Origin: Thermococcus sp. CX2
Lineage (GTDB): Archaea; Methanobacteriota_B; Thermococci; Thermococcales; Thermococcaceae
Length of the DNA stretch: 64,000 nucleotides
Reading direction: 5' to 3'
Assembly (NCBI RefSeq): GCF_012027555.1
Contig: NZ_SNUQ01000001.1
Span: forward strand, 558,001-622,000
Shown: in pieces, positions 6,993 to 17,395 of the stretch
Position numbering within the stretch: position 1 is the first letter of the stretch
Layout of the letters: the number at the start of each line of letters is the position of its first letter
Notes under the pieces: generated by a model
Database searches by the model: none
Told to the model about the DNA's origin: nothing
What the model saw: only the letters and a program-made list of their open reading frames with translations
Program-made: the position numbers and the translations under genes

Positions 6993-7789
6993 TAGGGCTG
7001 AGGGATGTTCACTTCTCGTACGCAGGAAGAGAGGTCCTGAGGGATGTGAACCTCACTATCGAAGGGGGAGAAATTTTCGGAATTCTCGGACCCAATGGGG
7101 CTGGAAAGAGCACGCTTGTTCTTCATCTCAACGGCATACTGAAGCCGAAGAAGGGAAAGGTGATTATAGACGGCCTCGATCCCGCTAAGAACCCCAAGGA
7201 GGTTCGAAGGAAGGTTGGCATCGTCTTTCAGGACCCAAACGACCAGCTGTTCTCGCCGACTGTCTTCGAGGACGTTGCCTTCGGCCCCTACAACCTCGGT
7301 CTCCGTGGGGAGAAGCTGAGGGAGAGAGTCCTGTGGGCACTGAGACAGGTGGGTATGGAGGGCTACGCAGAGAGGGAAACAAAGGAGCTCAGCTTCGGCG
7401 AAAAGAAGAGGATAGCAATAGCCACGATCCTTGCGATGGAACCCGAAATCATCGTCTTTGACGAGCCCTTCGCCAACCTTGATTTCAAGGGAAAACGGCT
7501 CCTCGGGGAGCTGATAAGAGGGATGAAGGAGGAAGGGAAGACGGTAATCCTGGCCTCCCACGAGGCAGAATATCTGACCCTCTGCGACAGGATAGCCCTA
7601 ATGGACAGTGGGAAGATAATAACCGTTGGAACGCCTGAGGAGATACTCGGTAATCCCAGGCTCCTTAGAGAGCACAACCTTGAGGTCCCATCCATCGTGG
7701 AGCTGTTCCTAAGCTTAGGGCTGAAGGTTCCAAGGAACGTTGAAGAGGCAAGAAAAATACTCGAAGAATGGAGAAGGGCTAAGCTATAG
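6989..7789 (+). CDS. cbiO: ECF transporter ATPase (CbiO/EcfA)
   Basis: A 266-aa ABC ATPase that energises the ECF metal importer. It has Walker A GPNGAGKST (about residues 34-42), Q-loop FQDPNDQLF typical of EcfA/CbiO, signature LSFGEKKR, Walker B IIVFDEPF and switch histidine ASHEAEY. It is the last gene of the cbiM operon and its 3' end overlaps the 3' end of the convergent phosphohexomutase gene by 11 bp. Confidence 0.92.
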   Translation: MIGLRDVHFSYAGREVLRDVNLTIEGGEIFGILGPNGAGKSTLVLHLNGILKPKKGKVIIDGLDPAKNPKEVRRKVGIVFQDPNDQLFSPTVFEDVAFGPYNLGLRGEKLRERVLWALRQVGMEGYAERETKELSFGEKKRIAIATILAMEPEIIVFDEPFANLDFKGKRLLGELIRGMKEEGKTVILASHEAEYLTLCDRIALMDSGKIITVGTPEEILGNPRLLREHNLEVPSIVELFLSLGLKVPRNVEEARKILEEWRRAKL

Positions 7790-9146
7790 CCTTCTCCAAA
7801 AGCTCCAGGCCAAGGTCGAGGTATTCCCTTGCCTTTTCTTCGCTCTTCGCCTCGCTGAAAACCCTTATTATCGGCTCCGTTCCGCTGGCCCTGACCAATA
7901 CCCAGCCGTCGTCGAAGAGTATCTTGGTTCCGTCAGTTGTATCGATGGTGTAACCTCCCTCCCTGGCCAACTCAGCTACTTTAGCGACTATCGCCTTCCT
8001 GTCGCCTTCGATGTGCCTTTTCGTCTTGAACTGGTAGTACCTGGGGAGTTCATCTATAAGCTCGCTGAACTTCTTACCGCTTTTCGCGAATATCTCCACG
8101 ATTTTTGCCGCTGTCATGGCCCCGTCCCTGCCGAGGACAAAGTCTGGAAAGATTACGCCGCCGTTCTCCTCGCCACCTATGGTTCCGTCGTGCTCCAACA
8201 AAGCCCTCGCCACTATAAGGTCACCAACCTTCGTGCGCATTACCTTGGCATTGTTCCTCTTGGCTATGTCATCAAGCAGGTAGGAGGTGGCGACGGTTGT
8301 GACAAGCAGCCCGCCGCCGTTTTCTCTGAGAACAGCGTCGGCAACCAGCGCAAAGGTCTTATCACCCTGAACAAAGTTGCCGTTCTCGTCGATGAAAACG
8401 GCTCTGTCGGCATCCCCGTCCTGAGCCACTCCAAAGTCCGCCCCGAGAGCCTTGACAACCTTCATGAAGTCCTTAAGATTTTCCTCGTTGGGCTCAGGAT
8501 TTCTCGCCGGGAAGTGGCCGTCTGGATGGGCGTTTACACTGACAACCTTACAGCCCAGCTCCCTGAGCAGGTAGGGTAAGGTGAGCGAGCCGGCACCGTT
8601 GGACGTATCGACGACTACGAATGGCCTCCTCTTCCTTATTGCCTCAACGTCCACCCTCGATTTTATGGCGTCGAGATATGGCCTTATTATGTCCTCCTTC
8701 CTGACCTCTCCGATTTCGTCCCACTTAGCCCTGTCGAAGTCCTCGTTGAAGAACAGCTCCTCAACTACCACCTCTCTCTCCTTCTTCAAGCCCATGCCGT
8801 TGGGCTCGAGGAGCTTTATGCCGTTGTATTCAGGCGGGTTGTGGCTTGCAGTTATTGCCGCTCCGCCGTCGGCCTTGAAGTACCTGCAGGCAAACTGTAT
8901 GGCTGGAGTTGGAGCGACTCCGACATCGATAACGTCACATCCAACGCTGAGGAGACCGCTTATTAAAGCCTCCTTGAGCATCTCACCGCTAACGCGGGTG
9001 TCTCTGCCAACAACTACCAGCGGCTTCTCCCTTCCTTCCCTCTTCAGCATCGTTCCGAAGGCCATACCCATCCTAAGCGCGAACTCGGGGGTTATCTTCT
9101 CGTTGGCTATCCCCCTGACGCCGAAGGTTCCAAACAGCTTTCCCAT
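7779..9146 (-). CDS. Phosphohexomutase (phosphomannomutase/phosphoglucomutase or GlmM type)
   Basis: A 455-aa alpha-D-phosphohexomutase interconverting 1- and 6-phosphates of hexoses. The phosphoserine loop TASHNPP has Ser101, the Mg2+ loop is DGDADR (243-248), the sugar loop is GEENGG and the phosphate site RASGTEP lies near the C-terminus. GAGGAGGTGAAAG precedes the ATG at 9146, seven codons inside the longest frame. The neighbouring guanylyltransferase, glucokinase and isomerase suggest it feeds mannose-1-P into GDP-mannose; the GlmM (glucosamine) role cannot be excluded. Confidence 0.88.
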   Translation of the reverse strand: MGKLFGTFGVRGIANEKITPEFALRMGMAFGTMLKREGREKPLVVVGRDTRVSGEMLKEALISGLLSVGCDVIDVGVAPTPAIQFACRYFKADGGAAITASHNPPEYNGIKLLEPNGMGLKKEREVVVEELFFNEDFDRAKWDEIGEVRKEDIIRPYLDAIKSRVDVEAIRKRRPFVVVDTSNGAGSLTLPYLLRELGCKVVSVNAHPDGHFPARNPEPNEENLKDFMKVVKALGADFGVAQDGDADRAVFIDENGNFVQGDKTFALVADAVLRENGGGLLVTTVATSYLLDDIAKRNNAKVMRTKVGDLIVARALLEHDGTIGGEENGGVIFPDFVLGRDGAMTAAKIVEIFAKSGKKFSELIDELPRYYQFKTKRHIEGDRKAIVAKVAELAREGGYTIDTTDGTKILFDDGWVLVRASGTEPIIRVFSEAKSEEKAREYLDLGLELLEKAIA

Positions 9147-9159
9147 GTCTTTCACCTCC

Positions 9160-11541
9160 TCAATCAACCCTCATTCCAACGACCTTAAGCGACTTAACCT
9201 CCTCAGACTCCAAAGCCTTAACCATCTCCTCGAAGACTGTGTAGCAGGAGTTTATGGAGCCCAAGTTGGGGCAGGGCGCGGTTCCTTTTCCATCCTTTGA
9301 GAGGAGTCTCAGAGTCTTATCGATGGGGAAGGAGACTATGTAGAAAGTGGGGTCATCGTCATCTAGCAGTTCCGTCCTCATGACCGCCCCCTCAAGGCTC
9401 TTCAGCAGCCCGGGGAGGATCATGGCACCTATGATAGTCGATATGGCTCCTGGATGTCCCGCACCGCTAAGCGTCCAGAAGTCCACTGAGACTTCCCTAG
9501 GCTCAAGCCCGCGGGCCTTCAGCGCATCCCTTGCCCTGAGGACTACCTTGTGGAGCGGACTGTACGGGAAGTAGAGGAACGAGAAAGGTACCATACCCAC
9601 CAGGAAGCAGTTGTTCTCCGTTTCCCTGCCGCACGCGAAGCCCGTCACTATCTTTCTGACCTTGGGATCGTAACCGCTTACAGAGAACTGGAGCGGCCCA
9701 ACGCTCTTGACCGTCAGCCCCTGCCGATATCTCTTCATCCTGAACTCCTCGCAGTCGAAGGGATTCGAGAGGTCATAGATTCCCCTCGCCCTCCCTACCC
9801 ACCTGTTGTGGGCGATAACGTAGTGAATAACGGGGTTTGACTGGATTGAACCCAAAGCAACGACCGCTATCTTGAGCTTTTTCCCATGGGGAGGATTTTT
9901 CTGGGCATAGAGCTCCAGGATTTTCTCCAGGGCACGAACCGAGATGATGGGAACCAGCAGTGGCAGGGGGTACTCGACCGCCCCCTCGGGAAGCTCCTCG
10001 TTGTATCCAAGGATATGAAGGACCACGTGGGGATCCTCGTTATCTCTCTCGCAGAAGTCAGGATGACAAACCGAATAGAAAAGCGCCTCGGAAAGGCCGG
10101 ACTCCCTTAGGTCGTTTATGAAGTCAACGATAATCCCGACGAGCTCCTCCTTGTGGTTCACGGCCTCCCGTATAGCATCTGTGCTCACTTCAAACCTGAC
10201 GTCAACCTTAAGCTTTTCCACGCCGAGTGACTGTCGGACTTCTTCGAGAACGTGTGCAAGTATTGTCGGGGAGTACCCAACCTGTCCGGAACCGAACACC
10301 TCCTTAAAAATACCCTCGAGGTCAACGTTCCCTTCTTTAACTTCGATGGCGAGTTTTAGGGCGTAGGGAAACGTTCCCAGAATTGGGACCGGAGATCCGG
10401 AGACACTCGTAAGGCCCTTCTTAGCGGCTTCTTCCGGCAGGAGAAGGGGAGGGATTAGGTTCATTATCCCGCCGAGTGAATCGTAGCTCTCCACTATAAC
10501 CAGCCTTCCATCGTCACTCTTCCCCACGCCATATATCTCGCTGTCGGGGTATGGAACCTTCCCTGCGAGACCAACGCCCGCTATCATAGCCGCCACTCGG
10601 TCGGTTGAAAGGCTCCGGAAGTAAGTGTTCTTTGGGATTTCCTTGGGCTTGAATTTCCTCAAAACTTTTTCTATTGCCGATATTAGGGAAAAGCTCCTCG
10701 GTATATCTCCATACTCGAATCCCGTCAGGAATATCACGATGTCGTAGTCATCAAGGAGGTGATTACCCAAAGATTCCACCCCCAGCTCATATGACTTCAT
10801 GAAAAACGCCGCGAAAAGGCCCAAAGGTAGCCAGAGAACCAGCGCCAAAGGCACGTACCACCAATCCACACTCCCCACGGAGCCGCCAAGCTGGGTTATA
10901 GAAGAGAACGCAATTCCCATTGATACGAGAAGGGTTATTATAAGACCCGAAACGATAAACGTCTCGTTGCTGAGCCTTCTCACCTTTCTGAGGCTCTGGG
11001 AGAGGTTTACGACGTGCTCCATTTCCTCTGGCCTTTCTCTCGGTAGAATGAGATGGGTCTCCGAAACTTCAACGAAGAGCCTGTACATAAAGTAGATGAA
11101 AAACGCAAAGAGGTTGACTTCAACAATCACAAGGATGTAGGAGTAAAAGAGCAGCAGAGTCCCGTCGTCGAGCAACCTTACTGCCATCGCGGAGAGGACG
11201 AGAAGGAGACCCCCAGTAATGAGCGCCTTTATGAAGTTCCTGAAATCAACAAGCACATTAAGGAGCTTCAGAAAAGATTTTCCACTTCTCTCCAGGAGGC
11301 GGGCGTACACCCAACCGTAAACCCCTGAGGCCATGAGGATAAGGGGAGTAAGTGAAATCAACATCAGGGATGCCCAGTAGGGGGTGGGAAGGATAGAGAG
11401 TATGCTCCCAGTCACCTCAAGGGGGGAAGGTTCCACGGCAAGAATTGCAAGGATTATGCCGAGTATTCCAATGAGCACGTTTCTGAAGGTATCGTCGATC
11501 AGGGTAAAAAGCTCAAAGCTCTTTTCGAAATTTCCCTCCAT
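9160..11541 (-). CDS. Large membrane-anchored protein of unknown function (possibly DUF2070-like)
   Basis: A 793-aa protein. The N-terminal third holds about six or seven hydrophobic helices in clusters (residues about 20-125 and 185-240), and the remaining 550 residues form a soluble domain without a motif I can name. The soluble part contains GVGKSDDGRLVIVESYDSLGG, a cysteine-rich SVCHPDFCERD and SGAGHPGAISTIIG. It may belong to the archaeal DUF2070 membrane family, but I am not sure. GGGGTGATAG supports the ATG at 11541. It sits between a DMT transporter and the phosphohexomutase on the same strand, probably one operon. Confidence 0.6.
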   Translation of the reverse strand: MEGNFEKSFELFTLIDDTFRNVLIGILGIILAILAVEPSPLEVTGSILSILPTPYWASLMLISLTPLILMASGVYGWVYARLLERSGKSFLKLLNVLVDFRNFIKALITGGLLLVLSAMAVRLLDDGTLLLFYSYILVIVEVNLFAFFIYFMYRLFVEVSETHLILPRERPEEMEHVVNLSQSLRKVRRLSNETFIVSGLIITLLVSMGIAFSSITQLGGSVGSVDWWYVPLALVLWLPLGLFAAFFMKSYELGVESLGNHLLDDYDIVIFLTGFEYGDIPRSFSLISAIEKVLRKFKPKEIPKNTYFRSLSTDRVAAMIAGVGLAGKVPYPDSEIYGVGKSDDGRLVIVESYDSLGGIMNLIPPLLLPEEAAKKGLTSVSGSPVPILGTFPYALKLAIEVKEGNVDLEGIFKEVFGSGQVGYSPTILAHVLEEVRQSLGVEKLKVDVRFEVSTDAIREAVNHKEELVGIIVDFINDLRESGLSEALFYSVCHPDFCERDNEDPHVVLHILGYNEELPEGAVEYPLPLLVPIISVRALEKILELYAQKNPPHGKKLKIAVVALGSIQSNPVIHYVIAHNRWVGRARGIYDLSNPFDCEEFRMKRYRQGLTVKSVGPLQFSVSGYDPKVRKIVTGFACGRETENNCFLVGMVPFSFLYFPYSPLHKVVLRARDALKARGLEPREVSVDFWTLSGAGHPGAISTIIGAMILPGLLKSLEGAVMRTELLDDDDPTFYIVSFPIDKTLRLLSKDGKGTAPCPNLGSINSCYTVFEEMVKALESEEVKSLKVVGMRVD

Positions 11542-11545
11542 TCTA

Positions 11546-12418
11546 TCACCCCGCCGAAACCACAAGGGCGTTAGCTATAACAACACCTATCACGGCGGCC
11601 ACCTTATAAGGTGTGATGTTCTCCCCGGCCGATTTAACAAAGGCCCCGAGGATCACTATGAGGGCGGGATAAGAAAGAACCACGACTGTGACTTCCGTCG
11701 CACCCCCCAGAGCCAAGGCCGCGAACCTCATGACGTGGGCCAAAGATAGGGAAACTCCGGCGAAGATTATGGCCCTTCTGGGAGAAAACCTGGGAAATCT
11801 TCCCCGAATCCCCCTGAAAAGGAGCAGGGCCACGAGGGCGACGCCCTGTCCTATGAGGACTCCCGTGGTGGGAAATGCCATCACGCTCGTGAGCGAGAGG
11901 TACCTGAGCATGACCGCGGTTAAGGCCGCTATCGAGCCCGCCCCCATCCCAAGAAGCATGGCTTTCGTAGGACCACTGAAGGACCCAGCTGAGCCCGCGT
12001 GAAGAAGGAACATCGAGAAGGTGGCGAGGACAGCCCCCAAAGCGAGCTTAAGGCCGATAGCCTCACGTATGAGCAGGGCCGCGAGGAGGGCCGTTAGTAT
12101 CGGCTCGGAGGCTGAAGAGGCTGTGGAAGCAACCGAGGCCCCTCCAAGCTCGACAGCCTTGAAGTACGCTATCCTGGAGAGGAAAAACTGAAGCAGACCG
12201 ACGATCAAGTAAAGCAACACCTGGTCACGCGTTATCGCGTAGTGCTTTGAGGAGAGCTCCTGGACGGAAAAGGGCACCAGAACTATCAGTCCCCAAAACA
12301 TGGCTTCGATTATAGTATCCCAGAAATCCCTACCCTTGGCAAACTCAATTCTCATCAGTATGTTCCCCACAGCAAGGAGAAGAGCCGAAAGAAAAGAAAG
12401 CGCGAACCAGGGCTCCAT
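11546..12418 (-). CDS. EamA/DMT-family transporter
   Basis: A 290-aa membrane protein with about ten helices arranged as two EamA repeats. The repeat hallmark at the end of the first half is visible (VASTASSASEPILTALLAALLIRE), and the second half ends in a matching VLSYPALIVILGAFV. Members export metabolites such as amino acids or nucleosides, but the substrate cannot be read from sequence. GTGAGGTG upstream selects the ATG at 12418. It lies 11 bp downstream of the small membrane protein gene. Confidence 0.85.
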   Translation of the reverse strand: MEPWFALSFLSALLLAVGNILMRIEFAKGRDFWDTIIEAMFWGLIVLVPFSVQELSSKHYAITRDQVLLYLIVGLLQFFLSRIAYFKAVELGGASVASTASSASEPILTALLAALLIREAIGLKLALGAVLATFSMFLLHAGSAGSFSGPTKAMLLGMGAGSIAALTAVMLRYLSLTSVMAFPTTGVLIGQGVALVALLLFRGIRGRFPRFSPRRAIIFAGVSLSLAHVMRFAALALGGATEVTVVVLSYPALIVILGAFVKSAGENITPYKVAAVIGVVIANALVVSAG

Positions 12419-12428
12419 GTTCAACACC

Positions 12429-12833
12429 TCACAGAAAGGCGCTGGTGAAATCCAGTATCACCCTCACGAAGATGTAGAGCGCATAGACGAAGACCCCGAC
12501 CTGAAACAGCGATATGGCTATCTTCAGCGGCCTGAGCTTCTCTGAGAAGAGAGGCACTGGCAGTCCCAGGAGTATCGCCCCAAAGAGGTAAATCACCGAA
12601 TTCCTAATCGCCAGAAAGTCTATCGGAACCTTGACTTCAGGATAGTTCACGGTAACGGTCTGTCCCTCCACGGGGATGTTTATTTGAACTCCCTGCAGGC
12701 CCTTCATCATGAAGTAGGAAATCACAAGAATAAAAAGCAGCGTTGAGAGCAGGCTGATGGAGAGGGAAGATATTCCCCCGCTGAACCGTTCCCAGCCATC
12801 GCCGCAGTTTTTGACATTCTCTTCCTTGGCCAT
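12429..12833 (-). CDS. Small three-helix membrane protein of unknown function
   Basis: A 134-aa protein with a hydrophilic N-terminus and hydrophobic helices at about residues 22-45, 75-95 and 107-130, with an external loop (VQINIPVEGQTVTVNYPEVKVP) between helices 1 and 2. I do not recognise the family. It follows the mannose-1-phosphate guanylyltransferase gene by 2 bp, so the two are co-transcribed. A link to glycan export or membrane glycosylation is conceivable from context only. Confidence 0.65.
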   Translation of the reverse strand: MAKEENVKNCGDGWERFSGGISSLSISLLSTLLFILVISYFMMKGLQGVQINIPVEGQTVTVNYPEVKVPIDFLAIRNSVIYLFGAILLGLPVPLFSEKLRPLKIAISLFQVGVFVYALYIFVRVILDFTSAFL

Positions 12834-12835
12834 GA

Positions 12836-14218
12836 CTATTCCCTCCCGAAGTCGTCATCAAAGCGGACTATGTCGTCTTCCCCTAGATATTCACCGATCT
12901 GAGTCTCTATGACCTCAAGGACGACCTTTCCAGGGTTCTCAAGCCTGTGCTTAACTCCAGCGGGAATGAAGGTGCTCTCACCCGGCCGCAGGAGAATCTC
13001 CTCATCGCCAACGAGAACCTTCGCCGTTCCCCTCACGACGACCCAGTGCTCGCTCCTGTGGTAGTGCATCTGGAGGCTGAGCTTTTTGCCGGGCAAAACG
13101 GTCAAGCGTTTTATCTTGTAGCGCTCGCCCTCCTCAAGGACGGTATAGCTTCCCCAGGGCCTGTAGGCAGTTCTGTGGACGAAAACTCTCTCGTCGCCTT
13201 TCTCCTTGAGCCTCCTGTAAACCTCCTTGACCTTCTGACTATCACCGCGATGGGCAACGAGCAGGGCATCGTCGGTGTCTATGATTATCAAATCCTCGAC
13301 ACCAACGGTTGCCGTTAAGCGCTCCGTTAGGATTAGATTGTTCTTTGAATTCACTCCCACATGGTATCCCTTGGCTCCCCTAATCTTTACCGCGTTGTTG
13401 TTCTCATCTTTGTCGAGCACCTCGTAGAGTGCATCAAAACTGCCCAAGTCATTCCAGTAAACGTTGAGCGGAACGACTGCAGCTTTATCAGTCTTCTCCA
13501 TTATTCCGTAGTCAATCGAAAGGTCAGGAACCAGCCCGTATGCATCTTCGACGCTATTGGTACTCTCAAAGGCATCGTAAACTTCCGGAGCCAACCTCTT
13601 GACTTCCTCGATGAAGAGTTCCGTGTCGAACATGAACATGCCGCTGTTCCAGTAGTAGCCTTCCTCGACGTAGCGCTTTGCCGTTTCAAAATCAGGCTTC
13701 TCCTTGAACTCCTCAACCTTATATCCGCCCTCCAGTCTCTCGCCAGGCTTTATGTAGCCGTAGCCCGTGTGGGGTCTCGTTGGTTTTATCCCGAAGGTTA
13801 CGAGGTAATCACGAGCGAGTCTCTCGGCGCTCTGGAAGGCCTTCAGGTAATTTTCGTTGGTCTCTATCATGTGGTCCGACGGGAGAACGGCCACAACGGA
13901 ATCCCCAAATGCCTCCTCTATCTTCATTATTCCCCAGAAGATGGCTGGAAGAGTGTTCTTTCCGACCGGCTCAAGGAGGATGTTCCTTTCTGGAAGCTCA
14001 AGGCCGAGCTCGCGCAGGTCGTCGAGAACCCGGAACTTATACTTATTGTTGGTTACAATAAAGATCTCTTCAGGTCTGGAGAACAGCAGCGCCCTCTGAA
14101 CCGTCTTCTGAAAGAGAGAATAGTTATCCAGTATTCTGATAAACTGCTTGGGCATCAGCTCCCTGCTAAGAGGCCAGAGACGTGTCCCCTTACCCCCCGC
14201 GAGAATCAACGTCTTCAT
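12836..14218 (-). CDS. manC: Mannose-1-phosphate guanylyltransferase / mannose-6-phosphate isomerase
   Basis: A 460-aa bifunctional enzyme for GDP-mannose synthesis. The nucleotidyltransferase domain starts LILAGGKGTRLWPLSRELMPKQF and the C-terminal 110 residues form a cupin with LSLQMHYHRSEHWVVVRGTA and LRPGESTFIPAGVKHRLENPG, the type II isomerase signature. GDP-mannose supplies glycolipids, N-glycans and possibly the compatible solute mannosylglycerate. It lies upstream of the small membrane protein gene and has a TATA-like TTAAAAAC at about 14265-14273 on the minus strand. Confidence 0.93.
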   Translation of the reverse strand: MKTLILAGGKGTRLWPLSRELMPKQFIRILDNYSLFQKTVQRALLFSRPEEIFIVTNNKYKFRVLDDLRELGLELPERNILLEPVGKNTLPAIFWGIMKIEEAFGDSVVAVLPSDHMIETNENYLKAFQSAERLARDYLVTFGIKPTRPHTGYGYIKPGERLEGGYKVEEFKEKPDFETAKRYVEEGYYWNSGMFMFDTELFIEEVKRLAPEVYDAFESTNSVEDAYGLVPDLSIDYGIMEKTDKAAVVPLNVYWNDLGSFDALYEVLDKDENNNAVKIRGAKGYHVGVNSKNNLILTERLTATVGVEDLIIIDTDDALLVAHRGDSQKVKEVYRRLKEKGDERVFVHRTAYRPWGSYTVLEEGERYKIKRLTVLPGKKLSLQMHYHRSEHWVVVRGTAKVLVGDEEILLRPGESTFIPAGVKHRLENPGKVVLEVIETQIGEYLGEDDIVRFDDDFGRE

Positions 14219-14293
14219 TGAACCACCCCACCAGTTTAACTCTGAGTATCTTTGTTCTTCAAAGTTTTTAACTTTAGGGGGAAAGAAGGAAAC

Positions 14294-15655
<1,362 letters not shown>

Positions 15656-15658
15656 TTA

Positions 15659-15675
15659 TATCACCGGGAGTGGTA
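15659..15675 (-). promoter_or_regulatory. TGM (Thermococcales glycolytic motif) at glkA
   Basis: TATCAC-N5-GTGGTA, one mismatch from the TGM consensus TATCAC-N5-GTGATA recognised by Tgr/TrmBL1. It lies between the TATA box (15685-15695, minus strand) and the glkA ATG, the position associated with repression of glycolytic genes when sugar is absent. Confidence 0.8.
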
Positions 15676-15723
15676 TAATCGAGCAAGTTAATAAGGATTG
15701 CGGTAAGAAAAAAGGAGAAGAGC

Positions 15724-16293
15724 TCAGACCTTCCACTTCGGGTTGTCGATGACCTTGACCTCCCCGTCCTCCTCAACCACCAGCTTCGAGAAGCCCTTCT
15801 CCTTTATACTGCCGTAGTCGTGGCCGGCATCGGCTGGATAGATAGCCAGGAATATGAATGGCTCATCCCCAGTGTTCACCGTCCTGTGGGCCCAGTAGGG
15901 CGGGACGTAAACGATGGTTCCAGGCTCCATCGGAATCCACTCGGCCTTTCCCTCTGGCGTCTGGAGGAGCATGCCGCCTCTGCCCTTGATGGCGTAGTAT
16001 ATCTCCGCCCTGTCAGCCTTCGAGTGGTAGTGGCCCTTGGTGAAGAAGAACTCGTTGCCGACCTTGCCAGGATAGAGAACCGTCGTGGCAAAGTTCAAAT
16101 CGCCGTCCTTTTCTTCCTGCTCAATCGCGTAGACCTCGTAGACAACGGGGTCATCCTTGAGGAGTTCTTCGTAGGCTTTTTCATCGAGGAAATAGCCCTT
16201 GAGGTCACTCAGGCGCCTAACGAGCTTTTTGGCACCCGGGATGACCCCAGTTTCGAGGTCGATCTTAACACCAATCGGGGCCTTGTACTCCAT
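15724..16293 (-). CDS. pgiA: Glucose-6-phosphate isomerase, cupin type
   Basis: A 189-aa metal-dependent cupin isomerase converting glucose-6-P and fructose-6-P, the archaeal non-orthologous replacement of classical PGI. Metal ligands fall at His88, His90, Glu97 and His136, the same numbering I recall for P. furiosus PGI. GGTGAT five bases before the ATG at 16293 selects this start. TATA is GGTTAAATAA (minus strand, 16324-16335). It lies upstream of glkA but each gene has its own promoter and TGM. Confidence 0.95.
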   Translation of the reverse strand: MEYKAPIGVKIDLETGVIPGAKKLVRRLSDLKGYFLDEKAYEELLKDDPVVYEVYAIEQEEKDGDLNFATTVLYPGKVGNEFFFTKGHYHSKADRAEIYYAIKGRGGMLLQTPEGKAEWIPMEPGTIVYVPPYWAHRTVNTGDEPFIFLAIYPADAGHDYGSIKEKGFSKLVVEEDGEVKVIDNPKWKV

Positions 16294-16345
16294 CCATATC
16301 ACCACTCAAAAATCGCTATTTGGCTTATTTAACCTTTCGCTTCTA

Positions 16346-16362
16346 TATCACTGCGAGTGTTA
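16346..16362 (-). promoter_or_regulatory. TGM element upstream of the pgiA TATA box
   Basis: TATCAC-N5-GTGTTA, one mismatch from the TGM consensus. It lies about 11 bp upstream of the pgiA TATA box (16324-16335, minus strand) and overlaps the stop codon of the upstream M50 gene by 3 bp. This upstream position is associated with activation by Tgr/TrmBL1, unlike the glkA element. Confidence 0.75.
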
Positions 16363-16974
16363 TATGAAGGCCCTGAGGAGGTAGGCAACGCCTATGGCTA
16401 TTGCCCAGTAGCCGGTGTTCCAGCGGAGCACTTTCCAGCCATCAAGCGGGGGAACGGGCAGGAGGTTGAAGAAGGCCAGCCAGAGGTTCACACCGGCGGT
16501 CACCCTTAGGACATACCAGGGTATCGTGAAAGGTGTAAGGAGGCGCATCAGGACTATAGCAACGATTCCAACGGCTATGTTCGTCAGGGGTCCCGCGAGG
16601 CCTATTTTGCCGTAGGCCTCCTTGTCGTACCAGTACTGGTAGGGTGCGTAGATGTGGACCGCCCCGAGTGCTGCAAATATCCACGTATTGCCCGTGAGCA
16701 GCTTGGTGAAGATGCCGATTAGCAGAGCGAGGGCTATTCCAGTATCCCAGCGCTTGTAAAAGGCGATGTAGCCATAGCGCCTCGCCACTTCCCTGTGGGC
16801 CAGCTCGTGGAAGATGAACGCAGTGAGAACCGCGACGAGCACGTAGGGGATGTCGTACGGGTCGAAGTTGGAAAATAACAAGACAAGGACGAGGAAGGAC
16901 ACCGCTAAGTCTTCCAGCTCCCTCCCGTGGAGGTACGCCCTTCCGGGGAGATGCTCCCCTGTGGGGAGATTCAT
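16360..16974 (-). CDS. M50 family (site-2-protease-like) membrane metalloprotease
   Basis: A 204-aa polytopic membrane protein. The zinc motif HELAH is at residues 56-60 within a helix, and the third ligand region NLLPVPPLDG lies near residue 170, as in site-2 proteases that cleave substrates within the membrane. It is a minimal form without PDZ or CBS domains. It overlaps the KH-domain gene by 4 bp, so the two are translationally coupled. The substrate is unknown. Confidence 0.9.
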   Translation of the reverse strand: MNLPTGEHLPGRAYLHGRELEDLAVSFLVLVLLFSNFDPYDIPYVLVAVLTAFIFHELAHREVARRYGYIAFYKRWDTGIALALLIGIFTKLLTGNTWIFAALGAVHIYAPYQYWYDKEAYGKIGLAGPLTNIAVGIVAIVLMRLLTPFTIPWYVLRVTAGVNLWLAFFNLLPVPPLDGWKVLRWNTGYWAIAIGVAYLLRAFI

Positions 16975-17150
16975 CTACCTTTCACCTCAATCCTCTTGCC
17001 GATGACGAGCTCGGCGGCCTTCACAGCTGCCCCGCCGCTGCCAACGGCTATCCTTACCTGGTCCTCCGGGACGTAGACGATTATCTTGTCGTCGAGCTCC
17101 TCTATCTCCAAGACCCTAACGTTGAGCATTTTCTCGAGTCTGTCCTTCAT
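16971..17150 (-). CDS. Small single-KH-domain protein
   Basis: A 59-aa protein that is essentially one KH-like RNA-binding unit: IIVYVPEDQVRIAVGSGGAAVKAAELVIGKRIEVKG, with GSGG in the place of the GxxG loop, as in NusA-type KH domains. The frame is open to 17207, but CTTTTATATTGG (minus strand, about 17183-17194) looks like the TATA box and would lie inside that extension, so I choose the ATG at 17150. It overlaps the M50 protease gene. An RNA-binding role is inferred from the fold. Confidence 0.7.
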   Translation of the reverse strand: MKDRLEKMLNVRVLEIEELDDKIIVYVPEDQVRIAVGSGGAAVKAAELVIGKRIEVKGR

Positions 17151-17199
17151 GGTGAATCCCCAGAAATCCTCCTCACTTCCCAATATAAAAGTAACGAAA

Positions 17200-17376
17200 T
17201 CAGTCAAAGTCCCAAATGGTCCTGCCCTTGTAGAACATCATCACGTAGCCACAGTTCCTGCAGATTACTATCTTAACCTTGTGGGCAGTTAAACCCCACT
17301 TGCTGTCGAGCTTTCCCTCCTCAACTCGGAAGTCGGTCCCCCCACAGAGGGGGCACTTAAGCTGCCTGTGTTCCAC
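17200..17376 (-). CDS. Small zinc-ribbon protein
   Basis: A 58-aa protein with two CxxC knuckles, CPLCGG near residue 7 and CRNCGY near 39, forming a C4 zinc ribbon, then a hydrophobic-aromatic tail. GGTGAT four bases upstream points to the GTG at 17376 as start. It lies 19 bp downstream of the TraB-like gene and is probably in its operon. Function unknown; nucleic-acid binding is common for such ribbons. Confidence 0.7.
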   Translation of the reverse strand: MEHRQLKCPLCGGTDFRVEEGKLDSKWGLTAHKVKIVICRNCGYVMMFYKGRTIWDFD

Positions 17377-17395
17377 GTGGATCACCAATTGCCTA

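Noticed and set aside
13361-14221. 286-codon plus-strand frame opposite manC
   Set aside because: It overlaps a complete bifunctional enzyme gene, and its translation has no recognisable domain.
14265-14274. GTTTTTAAC short SurR core upstream of manC
   Set aside because: It is only the six-base short form without the third GTT, and it coincides with the probable TATA element, where AT-rich palindromes are expected.
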